From Acetatifactor sp. (GTDB lineage Bacteria > Bacillota > Clostridia > Lachnospirales > Lachnospiraceae): a stretch of 9,592 nucleotides of DNA. The notes below the pieces were generated by a model that worked only from the letters and a program-made list of their open reading frames with translations, did no database searches and had not been told where the DNA came from. Below, piece by piece: positions 1 to 5,971 of the stretch (position 1 is its first letter; the number at the start of each line of letters is the position of its first letter). The stretch spans positions 1 to 9,592 of the forward strand of contig JAEDDX010000082.1 in NCBI GenBank assembly GCA_016293615.1. The letters are read 5' to 3'. Position numbers and translations under genes: made by a program.

Positions 1-87
1 GTAGTACCCATGAAAGCAGTATAACAGAAAAATTGATAAAGCACGACTGACCCATCCCGAGGGGCGTGTGTAAAGGAACGGAAAGGA
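1..87. other. Lead-in upstream of thiN, possible tail of a truncated upstream gene
   Basis: No gene can be assigned here. On the + strand one frame is open from base 1 to a TAA at 22-24, and another from base 3 to a TGA at 48-50. Either could be the last codons of a gene cut by the window edge, but the residues are too few to identify it. In related Firmicutes thiN often follows rpe and rsgA, so an upstream co-directional gene is plausible, but that is inference. Two purine-rich stretches (72-78 and 81-87) are the ribosome binding sites for the two candidate thiN starts. I see no convincing promoter or terminator. Confidence 0.3.
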
Positions 88-747
88 ATGGATACCGGTA
101 TGAAGGGAAAATGTATTGTTGTCTGTGCAGGAGATCTGACCTTGGGTGAGGTCCCTGTTTCGGAAGAGGATTTTGTGATTGCAGTCGACGGAGGGCTAAG
201 CTACTGCGGATTGCTTCAGCTTGAGCCGGATCTGATTATCGGAGACTTTGATTCTGTCAATGACAGTGAGGCGGAGGCTGTCAGGGCGCTGGAACAGGAG
301 GTCCCTGAGCGTATTCTAAGGCTTCCCTGCGAAAAGGATGATACGGATACGATTGCAGCCCTGAAGGAGGGACTGAAGCGCGGCTACAGGGACTTTCGAC
401 TGTATGCGGCGACCGGCGGCCGGTTCGACCATACCTTTGCCAACATTCAGTGCCTGCTGTTTCTGAAGGCTCATGATGCGACCGGATACCTTGTGGATGG
501 CGCAGGCATGATGTTTGCCATTCAGAACGAATCCGTTACCTTCCGCGAGACAATGGAAGGTACAGTATCCCTGTTTTCCATGGAAAAGGAGACGAGAGGT
601 GTCACGATAGAAGGACTCAAATACACGCTGAAGGATGCTGTTGTCACCAATGATTTTCCTATCGGCATCAGCAACGAATTCATCGGGGAGAAGGCGACCA
701 TCACGGTGGAAGACGGTACATTGGTATGCATGATCCGTTACGAATAA
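88..747 (+). CDS. thiN: Thiamine pyrophosphokinase (TPK)
   Basis: Cytosolic enzyme that transfers pyrophosphate from ATP to thiamine, giving thiamine diphosphate, the cofactor of transketolase, pyruvate-ferredoxin oxidoreductase and related enzymes. The 219 residues match the usual length of bacterial ThiN. Visible family motifs are AVDGG (32-36), the acidic metal/nucleotide motif GDFDS (52-56), KDDTD (83-87), GGRFDH (110-115) and, in the C-terminal thiamine-binding beta domain, ISNEF (194-198). Two starts are possible: ATG at 88, served by AAAGGAA at 72-78, and ATG at 100, served by GAAAGGA at 81-87. The second would begin MKGKCIVVCAG, close to the typical family N-terminus, so the true protein may be four residues shorter. 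The gene is followed 32 bp later by a terminator and converges on azlD. No TPP riboswitch is visible upstream, as is common for salvage TPK genes. Confidence 0.95.
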   Translation: MDTGMKGKCIVVCAGDLTLGEVPVSEEDFVIAVDGGLSYCGLLQLEPDLIIGDFDSVNDSEAEAVRALEQEVPERILRLPCEKDDTDTIAALKEGLKRGYRDFRLYAATGGRFDHTFANIQCLLFLKAHDATGYLVDGAGMMFAIQNESVTFRETMEGTVSLFSMEKETRGVTIEGLKYTLKDAVVTNDFPIGISNEFIGEKATITVEDGTLVCMIRYE

Positions 748-776
748 TCCAGGAACACAATTCCGAAAAAGAGTAC

Positions 777-823
777 AAAAAAGCCTCCGGGTGTCTGTGA
801 TATGCAGACCCTGGAGGCTTTTG
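777..823. terminator. Bidirectional intrinsic terminator between thiN and azlD
   Basis: A long hairpin pairs 781-797 (AAGCCTCC then GGGTGTCTG) with 805-820 (CAGACCCTGGAGGCTT) around a 7-nt loop, with one bulged T at 792 and one G-T pair. An A run at 777-782 becomes a U tract for leftward transcripts, and TTTT at 819-822 gives a shorter U tract for rightward ones. It therefore serves both convergent genes and looks stronger for the azlCD side. Confidence 0.9.
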
Positions 824-839
824 TTCGAATCAATCACTT

Positions 840-1148
840 TTAAACCAGGAATAGTTCCAGCACAAAGACAACGACACAACACAGAACCGATACCGGGAAC
901 AACCCGGCGCCCAGCCATGCGGCGACGATTCCCACCAGGAGAGCACAGATTCCTGCAATGGGAGACTGCGTGGCATTCATGATAGCCGGGAATGTCATGA
1001 CGGACAGTGTGACATAGGGCACATAGTATAAAAAGGATCTGAGGAATTTGCTTTTTATCTGTTTTCTGATCAGAGTCAGCGGCAGTACACGAATCAGATA
1101 AGAGGTGATTGCCATAATTGCGATGTAGAGATAAACATTATGCTTCAT
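840..1148 (-). CDS. azlD: AzlD-family branched-chain amino acid transport protein
   Basis: Small integral membrane partner of AzlC. AzlCD pairs are known to export branched-chain amino acids and their analogues (B. subtilis azlCD gives azaleucine resistance; the C. glutamicum counterpart is BrnFE). From the ATG at 1148 the protein is 102 residues, the usual AzlD length. It is almost wholly hydrophobic, with about four membrane segments and the family-typical early stretch TSYLIRVLPL followed by basic residues. The reading frame is open further upstream, but the 1148 start is chosen because GGAGG (1155-1159 on the complement) lies 6 nt before it and because the longer version would add an arginine-rich, non-family N-terminus. 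It overlaps the azlC end by 11 bp, suggesting translational coupling. It ends next to the bidirectional terminator. Confidence 0.9.
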   Translation of the reverse strand: MKHNVYLYIAIMAITSYLIRVLPLTLIRKQIKSKFLRSFLYYVPYVTLSVMTFPAIMNATQSPIAGICALLVGIVAAWLGAGLFPVSVLCCVVVFVLELFLV

Positions 1149-1863
1149 TCTGCGCCTCCGTTTCTTCCTCGACAGGGAACAGGGCGGCTGCAAGACCGGC
1201 GATGACCACAGTGAGGATGATGGTTCTGGTTCCTTCGGAAAGGTTTTTGATCAGGGGCAGGCAGGAAGCGGTGAAGCTTGCCAGAAAGCTGATGCCGACA
1301 AAGGCTGCTACGACCCTGTTTTTCCTGGAGGGAGGTATGATGATTGCGATAAACATACCGAACAGGGCAACGCTTAAGGCGCTGACTACGCGGACCGGGA
1401 GAATGTTGCCTGCAATGACTCCCAGAGCGGTTCCGACTGACCAGGCAGGAATTGCTACGAACATGGCACCGTAGGTATAGAACGGATTGAGCTTTCCGGG
1501 TCTTGCCACGGTGATGCCGAAGATTTCATCGGTGATGTCGAAACCGACGAAAAGTCTGTGGAGAAGGGAAGTTTCCTGTGAAAACTTCTGGCTGAGTGCG
1601 CAGCTCATCAAAAGGTATCTGGCGTTTGCAATCAGTGTCATCAGGAAGATCTCTATGTAGGCTGCGTCTGCAGCGATGACGGTGAAACCGGCATATTCTC
1701 CGGCGGAGGCATTGTTCAGTAAGCTGGCCAGGAAGCCCTGAAAGGCTGACAACCCTGCATTTCTCGCGGCAACGCCGAGAGAGAATGAAACCGCAAAATA
1801 ACCAAGGGCAATCGGAATTCCGTCCCGGATGCCCTCTCGAAATACTTGTCTGTTTGTATTCAT
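1138..1863 (-). CDS. azlC: AzlC-family branched-chain amino acid exporter subunit
   Basis: Large membrane subunit of the AzlCD exporter. The 241-residue length matches the family. The N-terminal region (residues 8-35) has the typical FREGIRDGIPIALGYFAVSF look, followed by repeated hydrophobic membrane spans up to about residue 230. The ARYLLM stretch near residue 80 and the FDITDEIF segment near residue 108 are also characteristic. The C-terminus is acidic (PVEEETEA). The start at 1863 has AAGGA (complement of 1871-1875) 7 nt upstream. It lies upstream of azlD, with an 11-bp overlap. No clear promoter is visible, and the gene may be read through from the PBP and 94-residue genes 83 bp upstream or from an unrecognised promoter. 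No Lrp-like regulator (azlB) is adjacent. Confidence 0.93.
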   Translation of the reverse strand: MNTNRQVFREGIRDGIPIALGYFAVSFSLGVAARNAGLSAFQGFLASLLNNASAGEYAGFTVIAADAAYIEIFLMTLIANARYLLMSCALSQKFSQETSLLHRLFVGFDITDEIFGITVARPGKLNPFYTYGAMFVAIPAWSVGTALGVIAGNILPVRVVSALSVALFGMFIAIIIPPSRKNRVVAAFVGISFLASFTASCLPLIKNLSEGTRTIILTVVIAGLAAALFPVEEETEAQNEA

Positions 1864-1886
1864 ACTGGAATCCTTATCATGTGATT

Positions 1887-1929
1887 GCCGCCTACCTGTA
1901 GCCTGAACAGGTTAGGCGGCTTATTTTTT
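1887..1929. promoter_or_regulatory. GC-rich hairpin upstream of azlC, with T tract only on the + strand side
   Basis: GCCGCCTACCTGT (1887-1899) pairs with ACAGGTTAGGCGGC (1907-1920), leaving one bulged base and a 7-nt loop. On the + strand it is followed by TTATTTTTTA (1921-1930), the form of an intrinsic terminator, but no + strand gene reads into it. On the - strand, where genes lie on both sides, the A-rich side comes first and no U tract follows, so it is not a canonical terminator for the PBP transcript. It may stop antisense RNA, act as a processing site or stabiliser between the 94-residue gene and azlC, or pause transcription. Confidence 0.6.
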
Positions 1930-1946
1930 ATCCTATGGATGCAGGT

Positions 1947-2231
1947 TTACTGCGTGTATTGGCTGACCGTCTTACGCAGGAGGAATCTGACGGAATAACC
2001 GTGTTCATCGCAGATGGAGCGCACGACCTCTTCCGCAGTATCCTGTACATTTTCGTTGACGCAGATGACGCAGACATCTTTCCTGATGTGAAAGAGCCCG
2101 GATCTGGTCCAGCGCAGGAAGTAGGAGATACGGTTCTTAAGCAGCGCTCTTTCAATCAGCTGCTTGCAATCGGTGTCTCTGACCTCGCAGAGCTCGATTT
2201 CGTTATTCATGGAAAGATTCGTGCGTATCAT
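1947..2231 (-). CDS. Conserved-looking 94-residue protein of unknown function
   Basis: I do not recognise this family with confidence. The start at 2231 (MIRTNLSMNN) is preferred because AGGTGA sits 6-7 nt upstream. The frame is open further back, but that would overlap the PBP gene. The sequence reads as alternating beta/alpha elements: IELCEVRD, a helix around DCKQLIERALLKN, SYFLRWTR, DVCVICVNE, a helix around DTAEEVVRSICDEHG, then YSVRFLLRK. This beta-alpha-beta-beta-alpha-beta order suggests a small ferredoxin-like fold, loosely like DUF2007-type signalling domains, which is inference only. Four cysteines are at 15, 22, 54 and 57 with another at 74; the VCVIC pair is notable. It has no signal peptide or membrane span. 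It follows the PBP stop by 22 bp and is almost certainly co-transcribed with it. Confidence 0.75.
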   Translation of the reverse strand: MIRTNLSMNNEIELCEVRDTDCKQLIERALLKNRISYFLRWTRSGLFHIRKDVCVICVNENVQDTAEEVVRSICDEHGYSVRFLLRKTVSQYTQ

Positions 2232-2253
2232 GGGGTCACCTCGTTGTCTTATG

Positions 2254-4959
2254 TTATTGTCCCTGCGCAGCTGCGTTGGCCGCAGCTTCTTCGTTACGCC
2301 TGTTGATTTCCCATTGCTGCGCATTCAGAATGCTCTGGTAATCGGGGTTCAGATAGAAATTGAAATCGTGCTGACAATGGGTCTCGGTTGCGGGAAGGGT
2401 CACGGTCTGTGTGCCGTCCTCGTTCTCGGTAATCATGGTGGAGCCGCTAAACAGGGAGGCGTCTTCTACGAGGGGAAGAGTTGTGCGTCCATATACGACG
2501 AAAGGACACTCGGCGCTCGCAGGAAGCCAGTCGAAATTACAGATGGCGCCTTCATAATGGACATTACAGCTCTCATAAGGGACGGTTCCTTCTGCAAACA
2601 GTTCTTCTTTGATACAGCCGTCGCAGAGTCCGGGAATCGGCAGCAGTCCGGACTGGGTACAGATCTCCGCTTTGACGAGACCTTCGGGAACGACGAAAGT
2701 TTCATTGGGCAAATCCTCATGCACACGCTGCATGATGGCACGCCAGAGAGTTTTGGAAACGGCAGATTCATCGTTCTTCTTGGAAGTATTCATTCCGATA
2801 TTGTTGTCGTAGCCGGTCCAGACGGAGCAGGTATAGTAAGGAGTATAGCCTGCAAACCATACATCCTTGTAGTCGCTGGAGGTACCGGTCTTGCCGGCGA
2901 TCCCCATTTTCCTGTTGAAGTTGACCCTGGAGCCGGTTCCGACGGTGACAACATCGATCATGGCGTCGGTCAACAGGTAAGCAGTGGTTTCCTTCAATAC
3001 CTGATGGGTGCGGGGAGAGGTGTTGTCCAGAATGACATTACCGTCCGAATCCAGCACTCTGTAGTACAGCTTGGGCTCGACATAGGTGCCCTGATTTGCG
3101 ATGGCAGCGTAGGCAGCGTTCAACTCATAAGCGGTAACACCGTAGGTCAGTCCGCCAAGGGCGATGGTCTGTCTGACATCCGTGTAGATCTGGTTGTTGA
3201 TCACAGCGCCGTCGGTCAGGGTAGTAAAACCGAAATTGATCAGGTAATCGTAACCAAGCTGAGGTGAGATAACGGTCTGATTCTTGACTGCGATGATGTT
3301 CATGGACTGTTCGATTGCTTTACGGATGGAGTTGATGCCTCTGTAACCGGTCTTGTACCAGTTATTCACCGGCACGCCGGTGTCATAGTTGAACGGAGCG
3401 TCCAGATAAACGGACGCGAGGGTCAGCCCGGCGCTGTCCAGTGCAGGTGCAAAGGATGCCAGCACCTTGAAGGTGGAGCCGGGGGAACGGGTGGAAGAGG
3501 TCGCACGGTTTAAGGTACGCCTTCCCTCCTTGACACCGCGGCCGCCCACGATGGCTTTGACATAACCGGTGGACTGGTCCTCGATCACAAGTGCGATCTG
3601 CGGCTGGGGAACCAGAGTAATACTCTCGTCATAGTTTTCATCGGTCTGAACAAGCCCCAGATCAGTCATCATCGCACTGCGGTACAGGGCGATGGCGTCA
3701 TACGCTTCTTCCTGCGATGCGAAGATCAGGTTGAAGGTCTTATCCTTGTTCGCCTTGAACCATGCGGTCATGTTTTCCTTGCTGTAATTATGCTTGCCTT
3801 TATCGTTGTCGAAGATGGTAAGGGCGTAATCTAACAGCCAGTTGACCTTCTCGGGATAGTTCTCGGGATTGGCTACTTCTTCGTCAGCAATGGCCTGAAT
3901 GGCGGGATCCATCGTGGACTCAATACGAAGACCGCCGGAGGTCAGGAGCTTCTCGGCAGTTGCCTCGCTGTAGCCTGCCACATTGATCAGGTCCTTCTTG
4001 ACCTGGTCATACAGAGCATCGGAGAAATAAGAACCGGAGGTCGCAACGGCACTTTCGCGGTAATCAATGTCGTAAAGCCCGATTCGCTCATACACTGCGT
4101 CGGTATCCGCAATCGCTTCGTCAAATTCCGCCTGGGTAATAAACTCCAGCTCCAGCATTTTCTCCAGACATTTTTTGCGCCGTTTTGCATTGGACTCCGG
4201 ATGACGGATCGGATTGTACCCGGAAGGATTCTGGGTGATGCTGGCGATGACGGCAGACTCGGAGATCGTAAGCTCCCCTGCGGACTTGCCGAAGTAACGC
4301 TTGGAAGCAGCCTCGATTCCCAGAGTGTTCTGACCAAGGTTGATCGCGTTCATGTATTCCAGAAGGATCTGATCCTTGGAATAATACTTGGAAAGCTCTA
4401 CGGCAAGATACTGTTCCTGAAATTTACGCTTGATCTTCTTGATATAATTTTTCCCTTCGGAGGTCCAGCTGGTAAAAACAGTATTCTTCAGAAGCTGCTG
4501 TGTGATGGTGCTGCCGCCCTGAGTCTGAGAGAATTTCGACTCAAAAAACTGGTAGGCGGAACGGACCAGGGCCTTATAGTCGATGCCGTTATGCTCATAA
4601 AAACGCTCGTCCTCGATCGCCACAAATGCTTTGCCGAGATAGTCCGGTATTTCGTCCCAGGATTCGATACGCAGACGATTGGAGTTGGTGCCGACATACT
4701 GGTCGATCTCCTGCCCGGCGCTGTTATAGACGACAGTAGCCTGTCCGGAGGCGACAACATCGCTCAGACGAATGCTGGGCGTGCAGGCAAGGATGCTTTT
4801 ATAGACTCCGATACCGCCTGCAATACCGCAGATGCCGAGTCCGATGAGTGCTAAGAGCACCAGCAACAGGATGTTCAGCAATATTTTCTTTTCTATTTTT
4901 ACACTTTTGGAATTCAGGGACTTTTGCTTCGCCCGGATTCCTTTCCTGCCATAATTCAT
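2254..4959 (-). CDS. Class A penicillin-binding protein (bifunctional peptidoglycan glycosyltransferase/transpeptidase)
   Basis: Membrane-anchored cell-wall synthase that polymerises lipid II into glycan strands and cross-links the peptides. The 901 residues start with a basic cytoplasmic tail, then one membrane segment (about 25-52). The GT51 glycosyltransferase domain (about 90-260) has all key motifs: EDERFYEHNG (116-125, Glu116 the likely catalytic acid), GGSTITQQ (148-155), RKFQE (178-182), then the helix ending YMNAINLG and the ITQNPSGYNP stretch. The transpeptidase domain has STFK (Ser495 nucleophile, Lys498), SMN (552-554) and KTGT (690-693). Between the two catalytic domains residues 360-450 are a charged insert with no motif I know. 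The tail has seven cysteines (767, 779, 782, 798, 807, 818, 862) and ends in an Asn/Ala/Gln-rich stretch. The start is set by AGGTGA 6 nt upstream. First gene of the leftward block. Confidence 0.97.
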   Translation of the reverse strand: MNYGRKGIRAKQKSLNSKSVKIEKKILLNILLLVLLALIGLGICGIAGGIGVYKSILACTPSIRLSDVVASGQATVVYNSAGQEIDQYVGTNSNRLRIESWDEIPDYLGKAFVAIEDERFYEHNGIDYKALVRSAYQFFESKFSQTQGGSTITQQLLKNTVFTSWTSEGKNYIKKIKRKFQEQYLAVELSKYYSKDQILLEYMNAINLGQNTLGIEAASKRYFGKSAGELTISESAVIASITQNPSGYNPIRHPESNAKRRKKCLEKMLELEFITQAEFDEAIADTDAVYERIGLYDIDYRESAVATSGSYFSDALYDQVKKDLINVAGYSEATAEKLLTSGGLRIESTMDPAIQAIADEEVANPENYPEKVNWLLDYALTIFDNDKGKHNYSKENMTAWFKANKDKTFNLIFASQEEAYDAIALYRSAMMTDLGLVQTDENYDESITLVPQPQIALVIEDQSTGYVKAIVGGRGVKEGRRTLNRATSSTRSPGSTFKVLASFAPALDSAGLTLASVYLDAPFNYDTGVPVNNWYKTGYRGINSIRKAIEQSMNIIAVKNQTVISPQLGYDYLINFGFTTLTDGAVINNQIYTDVRQTIALGGLTYGVTAYELNAAYAAIANQGTYVEPKLYYRVLDSDGNVILDNTSPRTHQVLKETTAYLLTDAMIDVVTVGTGSRVNFNRKMGIAGKTGTSSDYKDVWFAGYTPYYTCSVWTGYDNNIGMNTSKKNDESAVSKTLWRAIMQRVHEDLPNETFVVPEGLVKAEICTQSGLLPIPGLCDGCIKEELFAEGTVPYESCNVHYEGAICNFDWLPASAECPFVVYGRTTLPLVEDASLFSGSTMITENEDGTQTVTLPATETHCQHDFNFYLNPDYQSILNAQQWEINRRNEEAAANAAAQGQ

Positions 4960-4994
4960 GGAAAATCACCTTTCACAAATGAATTTATTTCTAT

Positions 4995-5003
4995 ATTATA
5001 GCA
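4995..5003 (-). promoter_or_regulatory. Extended -10 promoter for the PBP gene
   Basis: On the complement this reads TGC followed directly by TATAAT, a perfect -10 box with the TGn extension. The -35 position (complement of about 5018-5023, TTTATT, 17-nt spacing) is weak, which extended -10 promoters tolerate. The -10 is about 36 bp upstream of the PBP start, placing transcription initiation near 4988. The AAAGGTGA ribosome binding site lies at 4966-4973. Confidence 0.7.
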
Positions 5004-5058
5004 AAAACGAACCTGCAAATAAAGAAAATCTTTCATTCTTAATAATTTTAATAATTAT

Positions 5059-5087
5059 TTCACAACTTGGGCAAAGTATGCTACTAT
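5059..5087 (+). promoter_or_regulatory. Sigma-A type promoter for the YigZ-family gene
   Basis: TTCACA (5059-5064, one change from TTGACA), a 17-nt spacer, then TACTAT (5082-5087) preceded by TGC, an extended -10. Initiation is expected near 5094, giving a leader of about 47 nt. It faces away from the PBP promoter; the AT-rich stretch 4980-5060 lies between the two divergent units. A weak GATCG/CGATC inverted pair (5095-5099 and 5110-5114) lies in the leader and may be chance. Confidence 0.72.
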
Positions 5088-5140
5088 GAAACAGGATCGC
5101 AGATGTTTTCGATCAATGCAGGATGTGAGGAAAGAAGCCT

Positions 5141-5797
5141 ATGAGTGACAACACGGAATTCTCCTACAGAGTGCTGCTGGAGGGCGGCGAGGGAAGCTAT
5201 GAAGAGAAAAAGTCAAGATTCATCGCCACCGTCAGAAGGTGCGAGACAGAGGAGGAAGCGGCAGCCTTTATCGAGGAAATGAAGAAAAAATACTGGGACG
5301 CCAGACATAACTGCTCGGCCTTTGTGATTGGAGCCAGGGGAGAGCTCACCAGGTGCAGCGACGACGGAGAACCCTCCGGAACTGCGGGCAGACCGATGCT
5401 TGAGGTGCTGACCGGCTCCGGCATCCGCAATATCGCGGTGGTGGTCACGAGGTATTTTGGCGGCGTGCTCTTAGGAACCGGCGGACTGGTGAGAGCCTAC
5501 ACGCAGGCAGTGCAGGCCGGATTGAAAAACTGCAGTATAGGCGTAATGCGTCCGGGTGTGGAGTACCGGATCGAAACGGACTACAACGGCATCGGAAAGA
5601 TCCTGTATCTGCTGGGAAATGCAGGCATTGAGCCTCTTTCCGGCGAGTATACGGACAAGGTGGAGCTACATATTCTTGTGCCGGCCGAGGACGCTGACAG
5701 ACTGCTTGGGGATATGGTGGAAGCAACCTGCGGAAAAGTCGTGTGCGAGAAAATCAAAGAGTACTATTTCGTTGACAAAGAGTCATCCAAAGCATAA
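5141..5797 (+). CDS. yigZ: YigZ/YvyE family protein (IMPACT N-terminal domain plus DUF1949)
   Basis: Cytosolic protein of the IMPACT family. The E. coli YigZ and B. subtilis YvyE relatives are conserved, but their biochemical role is not settled; the eukaryotic IMPACT/Yih1 homologue regulates the Gcn2 kinase. The 218 residues match the bacterial form. The N-terminal domain (about 15-130) contains KKSRFIA, the DARHNCSAFVIG stretch (53-64), CSDDGEPSGTAG (72-83) and the strongly conserved signature TRYFGGVLLGTGGLVRAY (103-120). The C-terminal part (about 140-205) is the ferredoxin-like DUF1949 domain, beginning near EYRIETDYNGIGKI. GAGG at 5127-5130 lies about 10 nt before the ATG, at the end of a short leader from its own promoter. 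The last codons contain the mgtE promoter. Confidence 0.95.
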   Translation: MSDNTEFSYRVLLEGGEGSYEEKKSRFIATVRRCETEEEAAAFIEEMKKKYWDARHNCSAFVIGARGELTRCSDDGEPSGTAGRPMLEVLTGSGIRNIAVVVTRYFGGVLLGTGGLVRAYTQAVQAGLKNCSIGVMRPGVEYRIETDYNGIGKILYLLGNAGIEPLSGEYTDKVELHILVPAEDADRLLGDMVEATCGKVVCEKIKEYYFVDKESSKA

Positions 5798-5800
5798 AAT
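5772..5800 (+). promoter_or_regulatory. Near-consensus promoter for mgtE inside the yigZ 3' end
   Basis: A perfect TTGACA (5772-5777), an exact 17-nt spacer and TAAAAT (5795-5800, five of six matches). The -35 lies in the last codons of the YigZ-family gene and the -10 overlaps its stop codon. Initiation is expected near 5807, so mgtE would have a leader of about 130 nt and need not depend on readthrough from the upstream gene. Confidence 0.8.
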
Positions 5801-5806
5801 TAGAAT

Positions 5807-5936
5807 GTATTTCGTGTGATGACAGGCATTTTGAAAGGTGGTGGTTTTATTATGAAGAGCAAACAATCTGTTTCTGACAGCCCTCTTCCGGGTCGAAGTT
5901 GTACCCTGAATAGTAAACCACATAAGGAGAAATGCT
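5807..5936 (+). promoter_or_regulatory. Structured mgtE leader, candidate three-way-junction RNA
   Basis: By eye this leader can form a closed three-way junction. The outer stem pairs GTGGTTTTATTA (5841-5852) with TAGTAAACCAC (5911-5921): 11 pairs, one G-U, one bulged U. Inside it, GAAGAG (5854-5859) pairs with CTCTTC (5883-5888), and GGGT (5890-5893) pairs with ACCC (5903-5906). The first arm encloses two mutually exclusive small hairpins, AAACA/TGTTT (5861-5865/5869-5873) and CTGT/ACAG (5868-5871/5877-5880). The outer stem ends 2 nt before the mgtE ribosome binding site AAGGAG (5924-5929). It does not show the conserved segments I know for the M-box Mg2+ riboswitch, nor those of the yybP-ykoY or purine classes. 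No terminator hairpin with a U tract is present, so any control would act on translation. Fold energy was not computed. Confidence 0.5.
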
Positions 5937-5971
5937 ATGGAAACATGGAACGAATTGGAGGAGCTTCGTGA
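5852..5971 (+). CDS. Possible 39-codon leader ORF overlapping the mgtE start
   Basis: ATG at 5852 opens a 39-codon frame ending at TGA 5969-5971. A purine-rich AAAGGTGG (5834-5841) lies about 10 nt upstream, a good ribosome binding site. The frame runs across the mgtE ribosome binding site and start and overlaps mgtE by 35 nt in a different frame (+1). The peptide is basic and serine-rich, begins MKSKQSVSDSPLPGRS, and has three prolines and two cysteines; I recognise no domain. It could be a regulatory leader peptide whose translation alters mgtE initiation. The alternative is a chance ORF in a structured leader; its length alone is not significant. Confidence 0.35.
   Translation: MKSKQSVSDSPLPGRSCTLNSKPHKEKCYGNMERIGGAS

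Noticed and set aside
316..918. 200-codon - strand ORF across thiN
   Set aside because: It is antisense to a clear thiN and runs through the bidirectional terminator; its arginine/cysteine-rich content is typical of a shadow frame.
1864..1946. T-box or other amino-acid riboswitch before azlC
   Set aside because: Only 83 bp are available, with a single hairpin. No T-box bulge sequence, specifier loop or terminator/antiterminator pair is present.
2164..3267. 367-codon + strand ORF opposite the PBP gene
   Set aside because: It lies entirely antisense to a PBP with all catalytic motifs intact. It has no recognisable domain, no supporting ribosome binding site, and a Gly/Asp/Val-rich composition typical of the complement of coding DNA.
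5798..5936. M-box (ykoK) Mg2+ riboswitch before mgtE
   Set aside because: The leader is shorter than a typical M-box plus expression platform, and I cannot find the conserved M-box core segments or a terminator; the region is described instead as an unclassified structured leader.
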